A stretch of DNA of 64,000 nt from Bradyrhizobium embrapense (GTDB lineage: Bacteria; Pseudomonadota; Alphaproteobacteria; Rhizobiales; Xanthobacteraceae). The notes below the pieces were generated by a model that searched no databases, was not told where the DNA came from, and worked only from the letters and a program-made list of their open reading frames with translations. Both the position numbers and the translations under genes were made by a program. Position 1 is the stretch's first letter, and the number at the start of each line of letters is the position of its first letter. The stretch lies in contig NZ_LFIP02000002.1 of assembly GCF_001189235.2 (NCBI RefSeq), forward strand, positions 1,054,411 to 1,118,410, in the 5' to 3' direction. Shown here in pieces: positions 32,513-41,603 of this stretch.

Positions 32513-34618
32513 ATGAAGTTCGGTCGTCGCATAGGCCCGAGACGTTCCGAAGTCACGGAACCCGCAGCGTCGTGGGAAACTGCCGGCGTACCGGCCGGGC
32601 AATCTTCGGCGGAAACCACCAAGGGCGTGCTTAGCATTCCGGGTGTGTTGACGTTTTTTCGCGAGAAGGGTCAACGCATCCTGATGCTCGCCGCGGTCAT
32701 CTTCGCGGTCGGTATCATCTTGTTGATGCTGATTCCGGCGCGCTACGCCGCGACGGCGCTCGTCGTCGTCGACCCGCGCGAGCAGCGCGTCACCACCGAC
32801 CAGGATGTCCTGCCCGGGATCGGCCAGGATGCCGCAGCGCTGCAGAGCTACGTCGAAATCGCCAAATCCGACGGATTTCTCGGGCCGCTGATCGATCAGC
32901 TCAAGGTCGCCGAGGACAGCGATGTGTCCGGTGGCACGACCGATCCCACGCGGCTGCTCGACCGGTTTCGCAAACGGCTCGACATTTCCCGGCGCGGATT
33001 AACCTATGTTATCGCCATCACGTTCACGTCGAACAACCCGCAGCGAGCGGCCTATTACGCCAATGCGGTGGCCGAGGCGTTCGTCGCCAGCCAGCGCGGA
33101 ACGCGCACCGTGGCGACCGATGAAGCGGCCGATTGGCTGAAGAGCCGGCTCAAGACATTGAACGACCGGCTGCGGTCGTCGGAAGATGCCGTCGCCAAGT
33201 TCAAGCTCGAGCACCGGATCGTCAACGCCGGCAAGGAATCCACCACGCAGCAGCTGCGCGTCACCGACCTGTCGCAGCAGGTCGCTGCGGCGCGCGCCCG
33301 CACCGAGGAAGCCAAGGCGCGCTATGAGCAGTTGCAGCGCGACCTGAAGGCCAATGTCGATGGGCCGGTCAAGCAGGATCTGCTGAGCGCGCTGCGGGCC
33401 CAGCGTTCCGCGCTCAACGACCAGATTGCGCAGAAGCGCGGTGTGCTCGGCGATCGTCATCCCGACCTCGTGATGGCGCTCAGCCAATTGAGCGATCTCA
33501 ACCGGCAGATCGAGATCGAGCGCAAGAAGAACATCGACACCGCGAAGTCGGAATACGAGGCGCAGCGCGATCAGCAGACGGCGCTCGAAGACCAGTTGAA
33601 GGCGGCCGAGCAGCAAATCCTGGTCGACGGCCAGGCGTTCGTCAAGTTGCAGGAGCTGCAGCGCGACGCCGACGCCAACAAGAATATCTACGAGCAGTTC
33701 CTGTCGCGCTACAGGACGACCGACGAGCAGCGTGGTCTTCAGAACTCGCAGACCAAGGTCGCATCTCCGGCGACGCCGCCGATTCGTTCGACGCTTCCGC
33801 CGCTGCCGCTGCTGCTCGTCGCGCTCGCGATCGTCTCGCTGCTGACGTCGACGGCGATCGTCGCCATTCCCGGTCTCGATCTGCTTCCGACCAAGAGCAT
33901 TCCGCCGCTTCGCAGACCCGAGGCGCCCGCACCCGCACCGGCTCCGGCGGCGCCGCATCCTGCGCTGCCGCCGGGATTGCCGGTGCTGGCCCGCATTCCC
34001 GACATGGTATCATCAGATGCCGTCAGGAGCGTCTGGCAGACCCCGATTTCGACAACGGCCGAGCCCGATCTCAGCGCGCATCTTCAGTTGCTGATCGAGA
34101 ACATCGAGCAGCTTCCGGGTGAGCACGGCAAGGTGGCGCTGCTGCTGTCGGTCGAGACCGGTGCGGGCGGCAGCACCGTCGCACGGTCGCTCAACCGGTC
34201 CGCCGTCAAGAACGGGATGCTCAGCGTCCTGATCGAGATGGAAACCAGGCGCACAGAAATTGCGCCGCCGCAGGGCTCAGGGATCATCAAGGCCGATTTG
34301 CCGTCGGTCGTCGAGCTGCTCGGCGCGAGCAGCAAGGCGCCGCCCTATCCGCAGGACGACATTCGCGCCGATTTCGGCCTGATCATCGTCGACGCATCGT
34401 CGCTTGCCTTGCAGCCGGCCGTGGTCGCGCTGGCCGCACAAGCTGACCTCGTGATCCTCGTGGTCCGCGAGGGCGCCGCCGACGCGGCAGCGATCGGCAA
34501 GGCGCGGGCCGATCTGTCGAAGTTCGGTTCGGTTCCGATTGCGCTCGTCGTCAATCGCGTGGCGGCCAACGCCGCGGCTGGCAACCCGCAGCGCGAAGCC
34601 CTGGGATTGGCGAGCTGA
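32513..34618 (+). CDS. Exopolysaccharide co-polymerase (Wzz/GumC/ExoP-like) with degenerate C-terminal kinase domain
   Basis: A 701-residue inner-membrane protein. Membrane helix one is about residues 60-82 (ILMLAAVIFAVGIILLMLIP), then a periplasmic coiled-coil region with many Gln/Arg/Glu heptads, then helix two (PLPLLLVALAIVSLLTSTAI). The C-terminal 180 residues, after a Pro/Ala linker, look like a BY-kinase domain, but the Walker A position reads ETGAGGSTVARSL, lacking the Lys, and no Tyr cluster ends the protein. It probably sets chain length without kinase activity. I chose ATG 32513; an upstream start at 32420 would add unrelated sequence. Divergent from the GT4 gene. Confidence 0.85.
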   Translation: MKFGRRIGPRRSEVTEPAASWETAGVPAGQSSAETTKGVLSIPGVLTFFREKGQRILMLAAVIFAVGIILLMLIPARYAATALVVVDPREQRVTTDQDVLPGIGQDAAALQSYVEIAKSDGFLGPLIDQLKVAEDSDVSGGTTDPTRLLDRFRKRLDISRRGLTYVIAITFTSNNPQRAAYYANAVAEAFVASQRGTRTVATDEAADWLKSRLKTLNDRLRSSEDAVAKFKLEHRIVNAGKESTTQQLRVTDLSQQVAAARARTEEAKARYEQLQRDLKANVDGPVKQDLLSALRAQRSALNDQIAQKRGVLGDRHPDLVMALSQLSDLNRQIEIERKKNIDTAKSEYEAQRDQQTALEDQLKAAEQQILVDGQAFVKLQELQRDADANKNIYEQFLSRYRTTDEQRGLQNSQTKVASPATPPIRSTLPPLPLLLVALAIVSLLTSTAIVAIPGLDLLPTKSIPPLRRPEAPAPAPAPAAPHPALPPGLPVLARIPDMVSSDAVRSVWQTPISTTAEPDLSAHLQLLIENIEQLPGEHGKVALLLSVETGAGGSTVARSLNRSAVKNGMLSVLIEMETRRTEIAPPQGSGIIKADLPSVVELLGASSKAPPYPQDDIRADFGLIIVDASSLALQPAVVALAAQADLVILVVREGAADAAAIGKARADLSKFGSVPIALVVNRVAANAAAGNPQREALGLAS

Positions 34619-34619
34619 A

Positions 34620-34706
34620 GCTCTAGATTCTAGTTTTCGCGTTTTCTTTATGCGAACCGGCGTCCATTCCGCGTCATGTGCGGGACAGGCTCTCGCTTGA
34701 AGCGCT
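34620..34706. repeat. Dispersed intergenic repeat relic between convergent genes
   Basis: The stretch contains CTCTAGATTCTAG, then CGCGTTTTCTTTATGCGAAC and ends with GCGCTCTAG. It resembles a repeat with CGTTTGCTTTACGCGAACCGG that I associate with Bradyrhizobium intergenic regions. It lies between the convergent wzz-like and flippase genes and may end both transcripts. Confidence 0.4.
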
Positions 34707-36032
34707 CTAGTCCTTGCTATCCGCAACACGGACCGCGTAAGCGCCAGCCTTCGACGACGCGAGGTGCGACAGCACCAGAATTGACGGGTCGACGCCGGTC
34801 CGCCGGCGGCACAGCACATTGAGCGCGATGGTGGCGAACACGAGCGAAACCGTCGCCGAGATCGCCGCTCCGAGCACGCCGAGCCAGGGGATCAGCACGA
34901 CAAATCCGGCCAGTCGAAGCGCCACGTTGGCGGCGACCACAGGAACATAGTCGCGCTCGTGTCCCGTCAGCTGCAGGACCGCGGCGGACGGCCCACCGGC
35001 CGCCTGGAAGGCCGTTCCGATCGCGAGCACGATCAACACCCATTGCTGGGCGGCGAAATGCGGTCCGAACAGGCCGAGCAGGTGGGGAGCGCCGACCCAG
35101 ACGATGACGAGCCCGCTGAGCACGCAGAGCGCGGTCACCTCGGCCATCAGCTTCAGCGTATGTTCGAGCTCGCGGTGATTCTTGCTGAAATACAGCGACG
35201 GCAGCCGCCGCGCACCGAACGTGTAGAGCGCCGCGGAAAGCATCGCGAAGATGTTCGCCAGACGCGAGGCGGCGAAATAGATGCCCGCAGTGGCCGGATC
35301 CAGCATCCAGTAGACCAGGATGACGTCGAAATACTGGTTCGCCGCTTCGAGAATCGAGGCGAGCCAGAAGCGGAACGCACTGCGGTTCCAGCGCGACGTC
35401 TCGAAGCGCGCCGTGACTGCGCGCAGGTTCGGCAACACGCGGACGATCGAGACGATCTGCACCACGAGCCCCAACGCCATCGCGACCGTCATCGCGGTGA
35501 ACAGTTCGGCGGGGGTGAGCTGGCGGTGGCCGAACAGCGCCGCGATCAGGAGCAGGACGACGGCAACCCGCCAGAAGAATTCGCGATTGCCTTCGCCCAT
35601 CAGGATGCTGACCAGCGATCGCGCAATCTGGCTGCCGAGCATCAGCCCGGCATTGACGGCGGTGAACGCCGAGACGGAGAGGATCAAGAGCCACCATTCG
35701 CCGCGAATGGCTGCCACCGCGGCGATCGCGGCGATCGAGATCGACATCCCGATCGCGGAGTACTTCAGGCTCGACAGCAGCACGCCCTTGGTGAACTCGG
35801 TCTGACCGCGCACCTCGTACTCATTGAGGAAGCGAACCAGCAGCAGCTCCTGACCGACAAGGCCGACGACCGCGGCGATCTGGGCGATGGAGAGCAGGGT
35901 TGCGAAGTCTCCGAACGCGTCGGGCGTCATCGTCCGCGCCGCCAGCGAGAACAGGGCGAACGCAAGTCCACCGCTGCCAACCTTGAGGAGGATGGTCCCG
36001 GCAACGCCGCGCGTGACATCGCGCCGTAGCAT
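34707..36032 (-). CDS. Oligosaccharide flippase (Wzx-like, MOP superfamily)
   Basis: A 441-residue protein with about 12-14 hydrophobic helices across its length. The N-terminus GVAGTILLKVGSGGLAFALF, followed by LAARTMTPDAFGDFA, is typical of polysaccharide flippases that move lipid-linked repeat units across the inner membrane. I chose ATG 36032 (MLRRDVTRG) because the family core begins right after it; a TTG at 36095 would add 21 residues. It converges with the wzz-like gene and lies within the exopolysaccharide locus. Confidence 0.85.
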   Translation of the reverse strand: MLRRDVTRGVAGTILLKVGSGGLAFALFSLAARTMTPDAFGDFATLLSIAQIAAVVGLVGQELLLVRFLNEYEVRGQTEFTKGVLLSSLKYSAIGMSISIAAIAAVAAIRGEWWLLILSVSAFTAVNAGLMLGSQIARSLVSILMGEGNREFFWRVAVVLLLIAALFGHRQLTPAELFTAMTVAMALGLVVQIVSIVRVLPNLRAVTARFETSRWNRSAFRFWLASILEAANQYFDVILVYWMLDPATAGIYFAASRLANIFAMLSAALYTFGARRLPSLYFSKNHRELEHTLKLMAEVTALCVLSGLVIVWVGAPHLLGLFGPHFAAQQWVLIVLAIGTAFQAAGGPSAAVLQLTGHERDYVPVVAANVALRLAGFVVLIPWLGVLGAAISATVSLVFATIALNVLCRRRTGVDPSILVLSHLASSKAGAYAVRVADSKD

Positions 36033-36551
36033 TTGAAGAACAGAGGCAATCACAAGCGCCGTCTCAATATCCTGTCGGGCCACCCGCCCTAGCAATCGGT
36101 GAAGTCAGAAGTGTTAATGTTATCTTGCTAAAATTCCGTTCCTTCCAACCGGCCCCCAGGCGCCACGCAGTGGTGCACCTGGCCAAAATGTCGCGCTGCT
36201 CCATTCTGGAACGCTGCCGTCCTCGCTGTGTCCAAACGGTGCAGATCGGATTTTTTGCCGCCGCCCGGTTTGACAGCGTGGACTCCGCTGGTTGAAGCCG
36301 CGTTAGCGCGTCAACGACACCCGTCGACGCTCCAAGGCCAGGCCATTGCCCTGCCATCCTGCTGCGGAGCCTCCAAGACATCAGTTTCATGATCGCTGGA
36401 GCTGCAAGTCATGTGCCGAGAACGGGGCTGATCGCGGACGAGGAGTTGTCGTTAACCTCAATAATGGAACCCGTCGTGGCCGTTCTGCGCGGCGGCAGGG
36501 CAGGCAAGGAAATTGCAGTTCCGACCCAATTAGCCGTCGGAGCGGACCAAC
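36033..36551. other. Divergent intergenic region, flippase/FAD oxidoreductase
   Basis: About 520 bases that should hold both promoters. TTTGACA occurs near 36268 on the plus strand without a convincing -10. An imperfect inverted repeat (GGCCCCCAGGCGCCAC with GTGGTGCACCTGGCC) spans about 36151-36185. A frame from 36389 gives 70 residues without a family resemblance, so I do not call it. Confidence 0.35.
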
Positions 36552-37772
36552 ATGATTGCCATGGAAAGCATGATCCAGCCGATCGCAGCCTGCGAGGCTG
36601 AGACGATCGAAGCAGATGTCGCCATTGTTGGCGCCGGCTTGGCGGGCTCGCTCGCGCGGGCCGTCCTCACGCGTGCCGGGTATCGGGTCGTCCTGATCGA
36701 CAAGCGCTCGATCCCGCCGGATGAATTCCGCGTCGAAAAGATCGCCGGGCGACAGATCGATATCTTCCGCCGCCTGGGCTTCATCGACGGCGTCGAGGCC
36801 GTCGCCTCGTCCTATGATCGGGTGCTCAACATCAGGGATGGCAAACTGGTCGATATCGGCGTCGGGCGATCCTATGGAATTTCCTATGCCGACCTCGTCG
36901 ACATGGCCCGCGGCCTGATGCCTGATACGTCGGGCTTCCTGCTCGACCAGGTGACCCATGTCAGCTGCAGCGAGGATCGTCAGCAACTGGCGCTGGCCTC
37001 CGGAAAACGCGTCGTCTCGCGCCTGGTGGTTCTGGCGACCGGCATGGCCGGCGCGCTCGGCTACAATCTCGGAATGCGCCGGAAGGTGATCGCGGCGCGC
37101 CACTCGGTGACGTTCGGCTTCACGATCGCGCGGCACGATCACGCGCCATTCGGCTTCGACGCGCTGACCTGCTACGGCAAGCAGGCGGCTGACGGCGTCG
37201 ACTATCTCAGCCTGTTTCCGATGTCGGGCGGCATGCGCGCCAACCTGTTCATGTTCCGCGATCCGACCGATCCGATCATGCGCGAGCTGCGCCGCGACAC
37301 AAGACGGACGCTGCTCCGTCTGATGCCGGGACTGCAGCCCTATCTCGGTGATTTCGAGATCGTGGGCCAGGTGCACAATTGGGTCATGGATCTGTCGGTG
37401 ACCGAGGGCCATCTGCAGCCGGGCGTCGTGCTGATCGGCGATGCCTACCAGACCAACTGCCCAGCGGCCGGAACCGGCGTGAGCCGCCTGCTGGTGGATG
37501 TCGAGCGTCTCTGCACCGAATATGTGCCGCGCTGGCTCCAGACCGACGGCATGGGCACGGAGAAGATCGCGCAGTTCTATTCCGATCGCGACAAGCTCGC
37601 CGCCGACCGGCATTCGCTGCAACTGGCGCGCTTCCGCCAGGCTCTGACCTCCAGCACCGATGTCCGCTGGACCATGCAGCGGAAGCTGCACTTCCTGCGC
37701 CGCATGATCACGCATCAGGTGGACCGGATTCATCCGGGATGGGTCATGCGCGTCCGTAGCGCGCTCCGATAG
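36552..37772 (+). CDS. FAD-dependent oxidoreductase (geranylgeranyl reductase/PHBH-like fold)
   Basis: A 406-residue flavoprotein. The FAD dinucleotide motif is VAIVGAGLAGSLARAVL near residue 24, then VLIDKR at the end of the second strand, and the second FAD motif is VVLIGDAYQTNCPAAGTGVS. These elements define the p-hydroxybenzoate hydroxylase/geranylgeranyl reductase group. The substrate is unknown. Its location inside an exopolysaccharide locus, with its own promoter region, suggests action on a polyprenyl carrier or a glycan precursor, but this is a guess from place only. Confidence 0.75.
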   Translation: MIAMESMIQPIAACEAETIEADVAIVGAGLAGSLARAVLTRAGYRVVLIDKRSIPPDEFRVEKIAGRQIDIFRRLGFIDGVEAVASSYDRVLNIRDGKLVDIGVGRSYGISYADLVDMARGLMPDTSGFLLDQVTHVSCSEDRQQLALASGKRVVSRLVVLATGMAGALGYNLGMRRKVIAARHSVTFGFTIARHDHAPFGFDALTCYGKQAADGVDYLSLFPMSGGMRANLFMFRDPTDPIMRELRRDTRRTLLRLMPGLQPYLGDFEIVGQVHNWVMDLSVTEGHLQPGVVLIGDAYQTNCPAAGTGVSRLLVDVERLCTEYVPRWLQTDGMGTEKIAQFYSDRDKLAADRHSLQLARFRQALTSSTDVRWTMQRKLHFLRRMITHQVDRIHPGWVMRVRSALR

Positions 37773-37799
37773 GCGGCGGCAAGGCGCTCCGGGCGAGCC

Positions 37800-38930
37800 T
37801 TACCGCGTGCCGGTCGAGGTGCGGACCGGCCTGAGCTCGGTCACCCGCTTGGCGGCCTGCTTGATCCAGGGCGCCTGTTTCAGCGCAAACAGCGCAAGCG
37901 ATCCGGCCGCACTGCCGGCCTGCGTCACGCTCGACATTGGCGTGGGCTGGCCTCCGAACTGCATCTTGTAGGGTTCGTCACCGATGGTGAAATCCAGCAC
38001 CCGGTCGCCGCGCGAGATGCAGTCCTTGGCGACACTTTCGAACGTCAACGCGCCGATCGACTGGCTCTTGTATCCCTCGATGTCGAAAGCCGTCATGACG
38101 ACGAGCAGGCTGCCGCGGTGAGCCAGCCCAAGGGCGGCGGCGATGACCTCGCCATCCATCTTCATGGCATACAGCCGGGTAAAGCAGCCGATGCCGCGAA
38201 GCGCCACGCTCGAGTAGAAATCGAAATACTCCGGGCGTTGCAGCAGGTCACCGTCGCCGTGCGCGTGGAATCGCGGACCGCGAAACTTCCTCATCACGTC
38301 CATGGCCTCCGCGACGGAAGCGCTGTCGTTGCAGCATGAGAAGGTGAGCGTGCCCTTCTTGTGGATCTGGCGCCATTTCTTTGCCAGTTCCTTTTGATAG
38401 GATTTTCCCAGCGCGTTGATCTGCCATTGCTCGAACGGCGCGGACAGCACCGTCGCATAGGCATTGGTGTCCATCAGGCTGCGGTGAGGCGCCCCGAGCA
38501 AATTCTCGATCGGCATCCTGGCATCGAGCAGCTTGGGAATGCGGAGCAGGTCGAACGGCCGGACCAGTTTGCGAAGCTTCTCGCAGGCCTGTCGATCCTG
38601 CAGCAGGTCGGCGAATGTTCTCGCGGTGCAGACCGGCGACAAATAGTCGGACACGCGAAGGTCCGCGAATTCGATCGCGCGCATCGGGCCGCGCCGCACC
38701 CGCAGCAGCGGCAGCACGGCCGCGAGCGTGCCGTTCGCGCGATGCCGGACGACGACGACCAAGCGCTTCGCCGCCGCGGCGGGAGCGAGCTTGCGATACA
38801 GGCTGTCCAGCCACAACGGATGCTGGAAGGCGGTCGCGTCCGAGCCTTCAAACAATGTCGCGTATTCTTCAGACAGGAAGTCGAATGTGTCGTCGATGCA
38901 AACATCGAACGCGTCATCATTCTTATTCAT
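37800..38930 (-). CDS. CelD/BcsL-like GNAT-fold acyltransferase
   Basis: A 376-residue protein of the FemAB-like GNAT group often found in bacterial exopolysaccharide loci (CelD/BcsL domain). The core includes SYQKELAKKWRQIHKKGTLT, YFDFYSSVALRGIGCFTRLY, and MKMDGEVIAAALGLAHRGSL, then FTIGDEPYKMQFG near the end. I chose ATG 38930 (MNKNDDAFDV); the frame extends to 39011, but the added residues are Arg-rich and not family-like. It probably adds an acyl group to a glycan. Confidence 0.75.
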   Translation of the reverse strand: MNKNDDAFDVCIDDTFDFLSEEYATLFEGSDATAFQHPLWLDSLYRKLAPAAAAKRLVVVVRHRANGTLAAVLPLLRVRRGPMRAIEFADLRVSDYLSPVCTARTFADLLQDRQACEKLRKLVRPFDLLRIPKLLDARMPIENLLGAPHRSLMDTNAYATVLSAPFEQWQINALGKSYQKELAKKWRQIHKKGTLTFSCCNDSASVAEAMDVMRKFRGPRFHAHGDGDLLQRPEYFDFYSSVALRGIGCFTRLYAMKMDGEVIAAALGLAHRGSLLVVMTAFDIEGYKSQSIGALTFESVAKDCISRGDRVLDFTIGDEPYKMQFGGQPTPMSSVTQAGSAAGSLALFALKQAPWIKQAAKRVTELRPVRTSTGTR

Positions 38931-39240
38931 GTGAAACCAAACAAACGGCGTTTTAAAGCGCCGGTCAGGCCAGCGCCTCGCCGTTATAGCAAGGCTGATG
39001 ACCTCGGGCACCGGCAGAATACGATTTGTATTAATGTCGTGCGTCGACCGTTGCGCAGTATTGCTGCGCGAACGTCGCCGGCCTGGCGGGACCCACTGTG
39101 ATGCTGCCGCCGTGCCGGACGGCCGGCACCGTTAACAATCTCCTTACGACGAGCCTCGAATCGCACTGCCGCGCGACATCGCATGCGGTCTGGACCGGAT
39201 ATTGCAATTAAGGGCACGCAAGTCCTGGAGCCCTGCTGAA
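38931..39240. other. Divergent intergenic region, acyltransferase/WecG-like gene
   Basis: About 310 bases between divergent genes. It contains a short palindrome AATAC-GATTT-GTATT (39018-39032), which could be an operator, and AT-rich patches near 39130 and 39205. No gene is seen. Confidence 0.35.
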
Positions 39241-40239
39241 ATGTTGACGAACAGCCAAAAAGCCCGCGTTTTCGACGCAATTTCGCCTGCGCAAGTCGAT
39301 CGCGAGCGGCCTCGGCGTCTCAATTCGGACATGGCTGCTCCATCTGTCCGGATTTGCAACAGTTTGAGTGCTGGGCTACCGGTTGCCTCCGCGGATCTGC
39401 CAGTCGGATCATCGATGCCGAACGGCGCACCGGAGCGGCGCATCAATCCTGTCGGCAGGGCCGCGACCGCCGGCATCGCCAGGGCAACCGTCGGCGGGCT
39501 GCGGCTCGCCGTGCTCGACCGCGAGCAGACCGCGGACTTCATGGTCGAAGCGGTGTATCCGAAGCGGCGCATCAATCGGCCGCTGTATCTGACATCAGCC
39601 AATGGCGAGGTGTTGTCGCGCTGCTCCACCGAGCCGATGACCGACCGGCTGTTCCGTGCCGCCGACCTGATCAATGCCGATGGGCAGCCGCTGGTCATGG
39701 TGTCGAAGCTGCGGTCGCCGAACCCGCTTCCCGAACGCGTTGCGACCACGGATTTGTTCCACTACGTCGCGCGCAAGGCGGAAGAACTCGGGCTGACCTT
39801 CTACCTGTTCGGCGCCAACGAGGCCGAGAACAAGGCAGCAATCGCCAACGTCCGCCGGGCCTATCCGGCTCTCAAGATCGTCGGCTATTCGCACGGCTAT
39901 CTGCGCGGCGAGGCGCTTCGGGCCAAGGTTGATGAGATCAACGCGCTGGCGCCGGACTTTCTCTGGGTGGCGCTTGGCGTGCCCTATGAGCAGGCCTTCG
40001 TCGACGAATTCATGTCGCGACTTGGCAATGTCGGTGTCATCAAGACGTCCGGCGGATTGTTCAACTTCCTGTCCGGATCGCGGCCGCGCGCGCCGCGGTG
40101 GATGCAGATCGTCGGGCTCGAATGGGCTTGGCGGCTTTGGCTCGAGCCGCGCCGGCTGTTTTGGCGTTATCTGACGACCAACCCACACGCCCTCTACCTG
40201 CTGTTCAACCGGACCCGGTCCTCGGCGACCCGAGACTGA
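39241..40239 (+). CDS. WecG/TagA/CpsF family glycosyltransferase
   Basis: A 332-residue GT26 enzyme. The conserved core begins near residue 80 and includes LYLTSANGEVLSRC, ADLINADGQPLVMVSKL, FYLFGANEAENKAA and LWVALGVPYEQAFVDEFM, and ends with LEWAWRLWLEPRRLFWRY, which marks this family (N-acetylmannosaminyltransferase-like). It adds a sugar to an undecaprenyl-linked intermediate at the cytoplasmic membrane. The first 75 residues are low-complexity and not conserved, so the true start could be further downstream. ATG 39241 is the best in-frame choice. Confidence 0.88.
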   Translation: MLTNSQKARVFDAISPAQVDRERPRRLNSDMAAPSVRICNSLSAGLPVASADLPVGSSMPNGAPERRINPVGRAATAGIARATVGGLRLAVLDREQTADFMVEAVYPKRRINRPLYLTSANGEVLSRCSTEPMTDRLFRAADLINADGQPLVMVSKLRSPNPLPERVATTDLFHYVARKAEELGLTFYLFGANEAENKAAIANVRRAYPALKIVGYSHGYLRGEALRAKVDEINALAPDFLWVALGVPYEQAFVDEFMSRLGNVGVIKTSGGLFNFLSGSRPRAPRWMQIVGLEWAWRLWLEPRRLFWRYLTTNPHALYLLFNRTRSSATRD

Positions 40240-40313
40240 ATCCGTACCAAGTGCAATGTGCCGCTCCGATCCAACGGACCGGCGAGCTCTTCAGTGAGCG
40301 GAGTACAACCGAT

Positions 40314-41603
40314 ATGGACGGTCGAGCAGTCGATGGCTCGGTCTGGCAGGCGCCGGGCATTGATGCGGAAGATTTCGCTCGGACCGTCGTCAATTGGTCG
40401 ATCGCCGTCAACGTGATCATGTCGATGGGGACGTTCCACCCCGCGCTGCTTCCGACTGAGCTGACGCTGGTTCAGCAGGCCGTGGCCCTCTTGATGTGGG
40501 GCGTGCTGATCTATGCGAGCCTGTTCATCCGTCCTTGCCTGCGGCTGGCCTTTAATCTCGACACGCTCGTGATCGTCGGATTTTATGCGTTCGCCACCAT
40601 TTCGGTGCTCTGGACCAATCTGGACGTCGCGGCCCTGATGAAGGCCGCTGCGCTCGCGGTCACGACGCTGGGCGCGTTCTGCATGGTCAGTCGCGTCGAC
40701 ATTGACGACATCGTGAAGTCGACCACGCGCGGCCTGTTCGTCCTGATCGCGGGCTCGGCGTTTTGTGCGGTCGCGCTGCCGGACATCGGTGTGGATCAGA
40801 CCTGGATGCACAATGGGCAATGGCAGGGCGTCTTCCAGTCGAAGCAGACTCTGGGCTTCGCCGGGGCCTATCTCATGTTCTTTGCCTGTTATCGGAAGAT
40901 AACCAGACAGGGTTGGCTGCCGTTCCTCGTGACGTTCGCGCTGGCCTCGACCTGCGTCGTCTTTTCGGAATCGCGCGGCGCCGGCGCCTTGTCGCTGGTC
41001 GCCTGTGCGCTGCTGCTGACCTCCCTGCGGTCAGTCAGGTGCATGCAGGTCTACGCGGTGCTGCCATGTGCCATGTGCGTCGCGGCCGCGTTGCTGATAC
41101 TGTATTTCTACACCACCGGGTACGACGCGATCCACGTGTTCGACACGACGATCAATTTCACCGAGAGGACCTTCATCTGGCAGTACGCCATCAGCCATTT
41201 CGACGATGCGCCGCTGTTCGGATTTGGCATCAACGGGTTCTGGACCAGACCGGAGATCTACGACTATTTCAACCAGAACCATGGCTGGGTGCTCGACAAC
41301 TACCACAACGGCTACATCGCCATCCTCGTCGAAACCGGATTCCTGGGCTATGTCCTGTTCATGGCGAGCGTCTTCCTGTTTTCCTACAAGATGCTCTGCC
41401 TGATCGCGGAGCGGGCGATCGACCGTCTGCATTGCGCGCTGATCATCGGGTTCGTCTTTCTCAACTGCCAGACCAATTTTACCGAAACGGTCTTCCTGCG
41501 TTCGACGATGTTCACATCGGTGCTGCTGGTCGCCGTTTTCCTGGCCGCCTGCCGGTCATTGCCGTCGTCGCGCCCGCAGCCGCGCGAGCAGGAGCAAACA
41601 TGA
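40314..41603 (+). CDS. O-antigen ligase/polymerase family protein (Wzy-like)
   Basis: A 429-residue membrane protein with about ten hydrophobic helices. It contains the O-antigen ligase (Wzy_C) pattern: periplasmic loop DTTINFTERTFIWQYAISHF, then FGFGINGFWTRP, and HGWVLDNYHNGYIAILVETG just before the next helix. It probably polymerises the repeat unit on the periplasmic face. ATG 40314 follows a gap after the WecG-like gene. The stop overlaps the GH5 start by four bases (ATGA). Confidence 0.85.
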   Translation: MDGRAVDGSVWQAPGIDAEDFARTVVNWSIAVNVIMSMGTFHPALLPTELTLVQQAVALLMWGVLIYASLFIRPCLRLAFNLDTLVIVGFYAFATISVLWTNLDVAALMKAAALAVTTLGAFCMVSRVDIDDIVKSTTRGLFVLIAGSAFCAVALPDIGVDQTWMHNGQWQGVFQSKQTLGFAGAYLMFFACYRKITRQGWLPFLVTFALASTCVVFSESRGAGALSLVACALLLTSLRSVRCMQVYAVLPCAMCVAAALLILYFYTTGYDAIHVFDTTINFTERTFIWQYAISHFDDAPLFGFGINGFWTRPEIYDYFNQNHGWVLDNYHNGYIAILVETGFLGYVLFMASVFLFSYKMLCLIAERAIDRLHCALIIGFVFLNCQTNFTETVFLRSTMFTSVLLVAVFLAACRSLPSSRPQPREQEQT

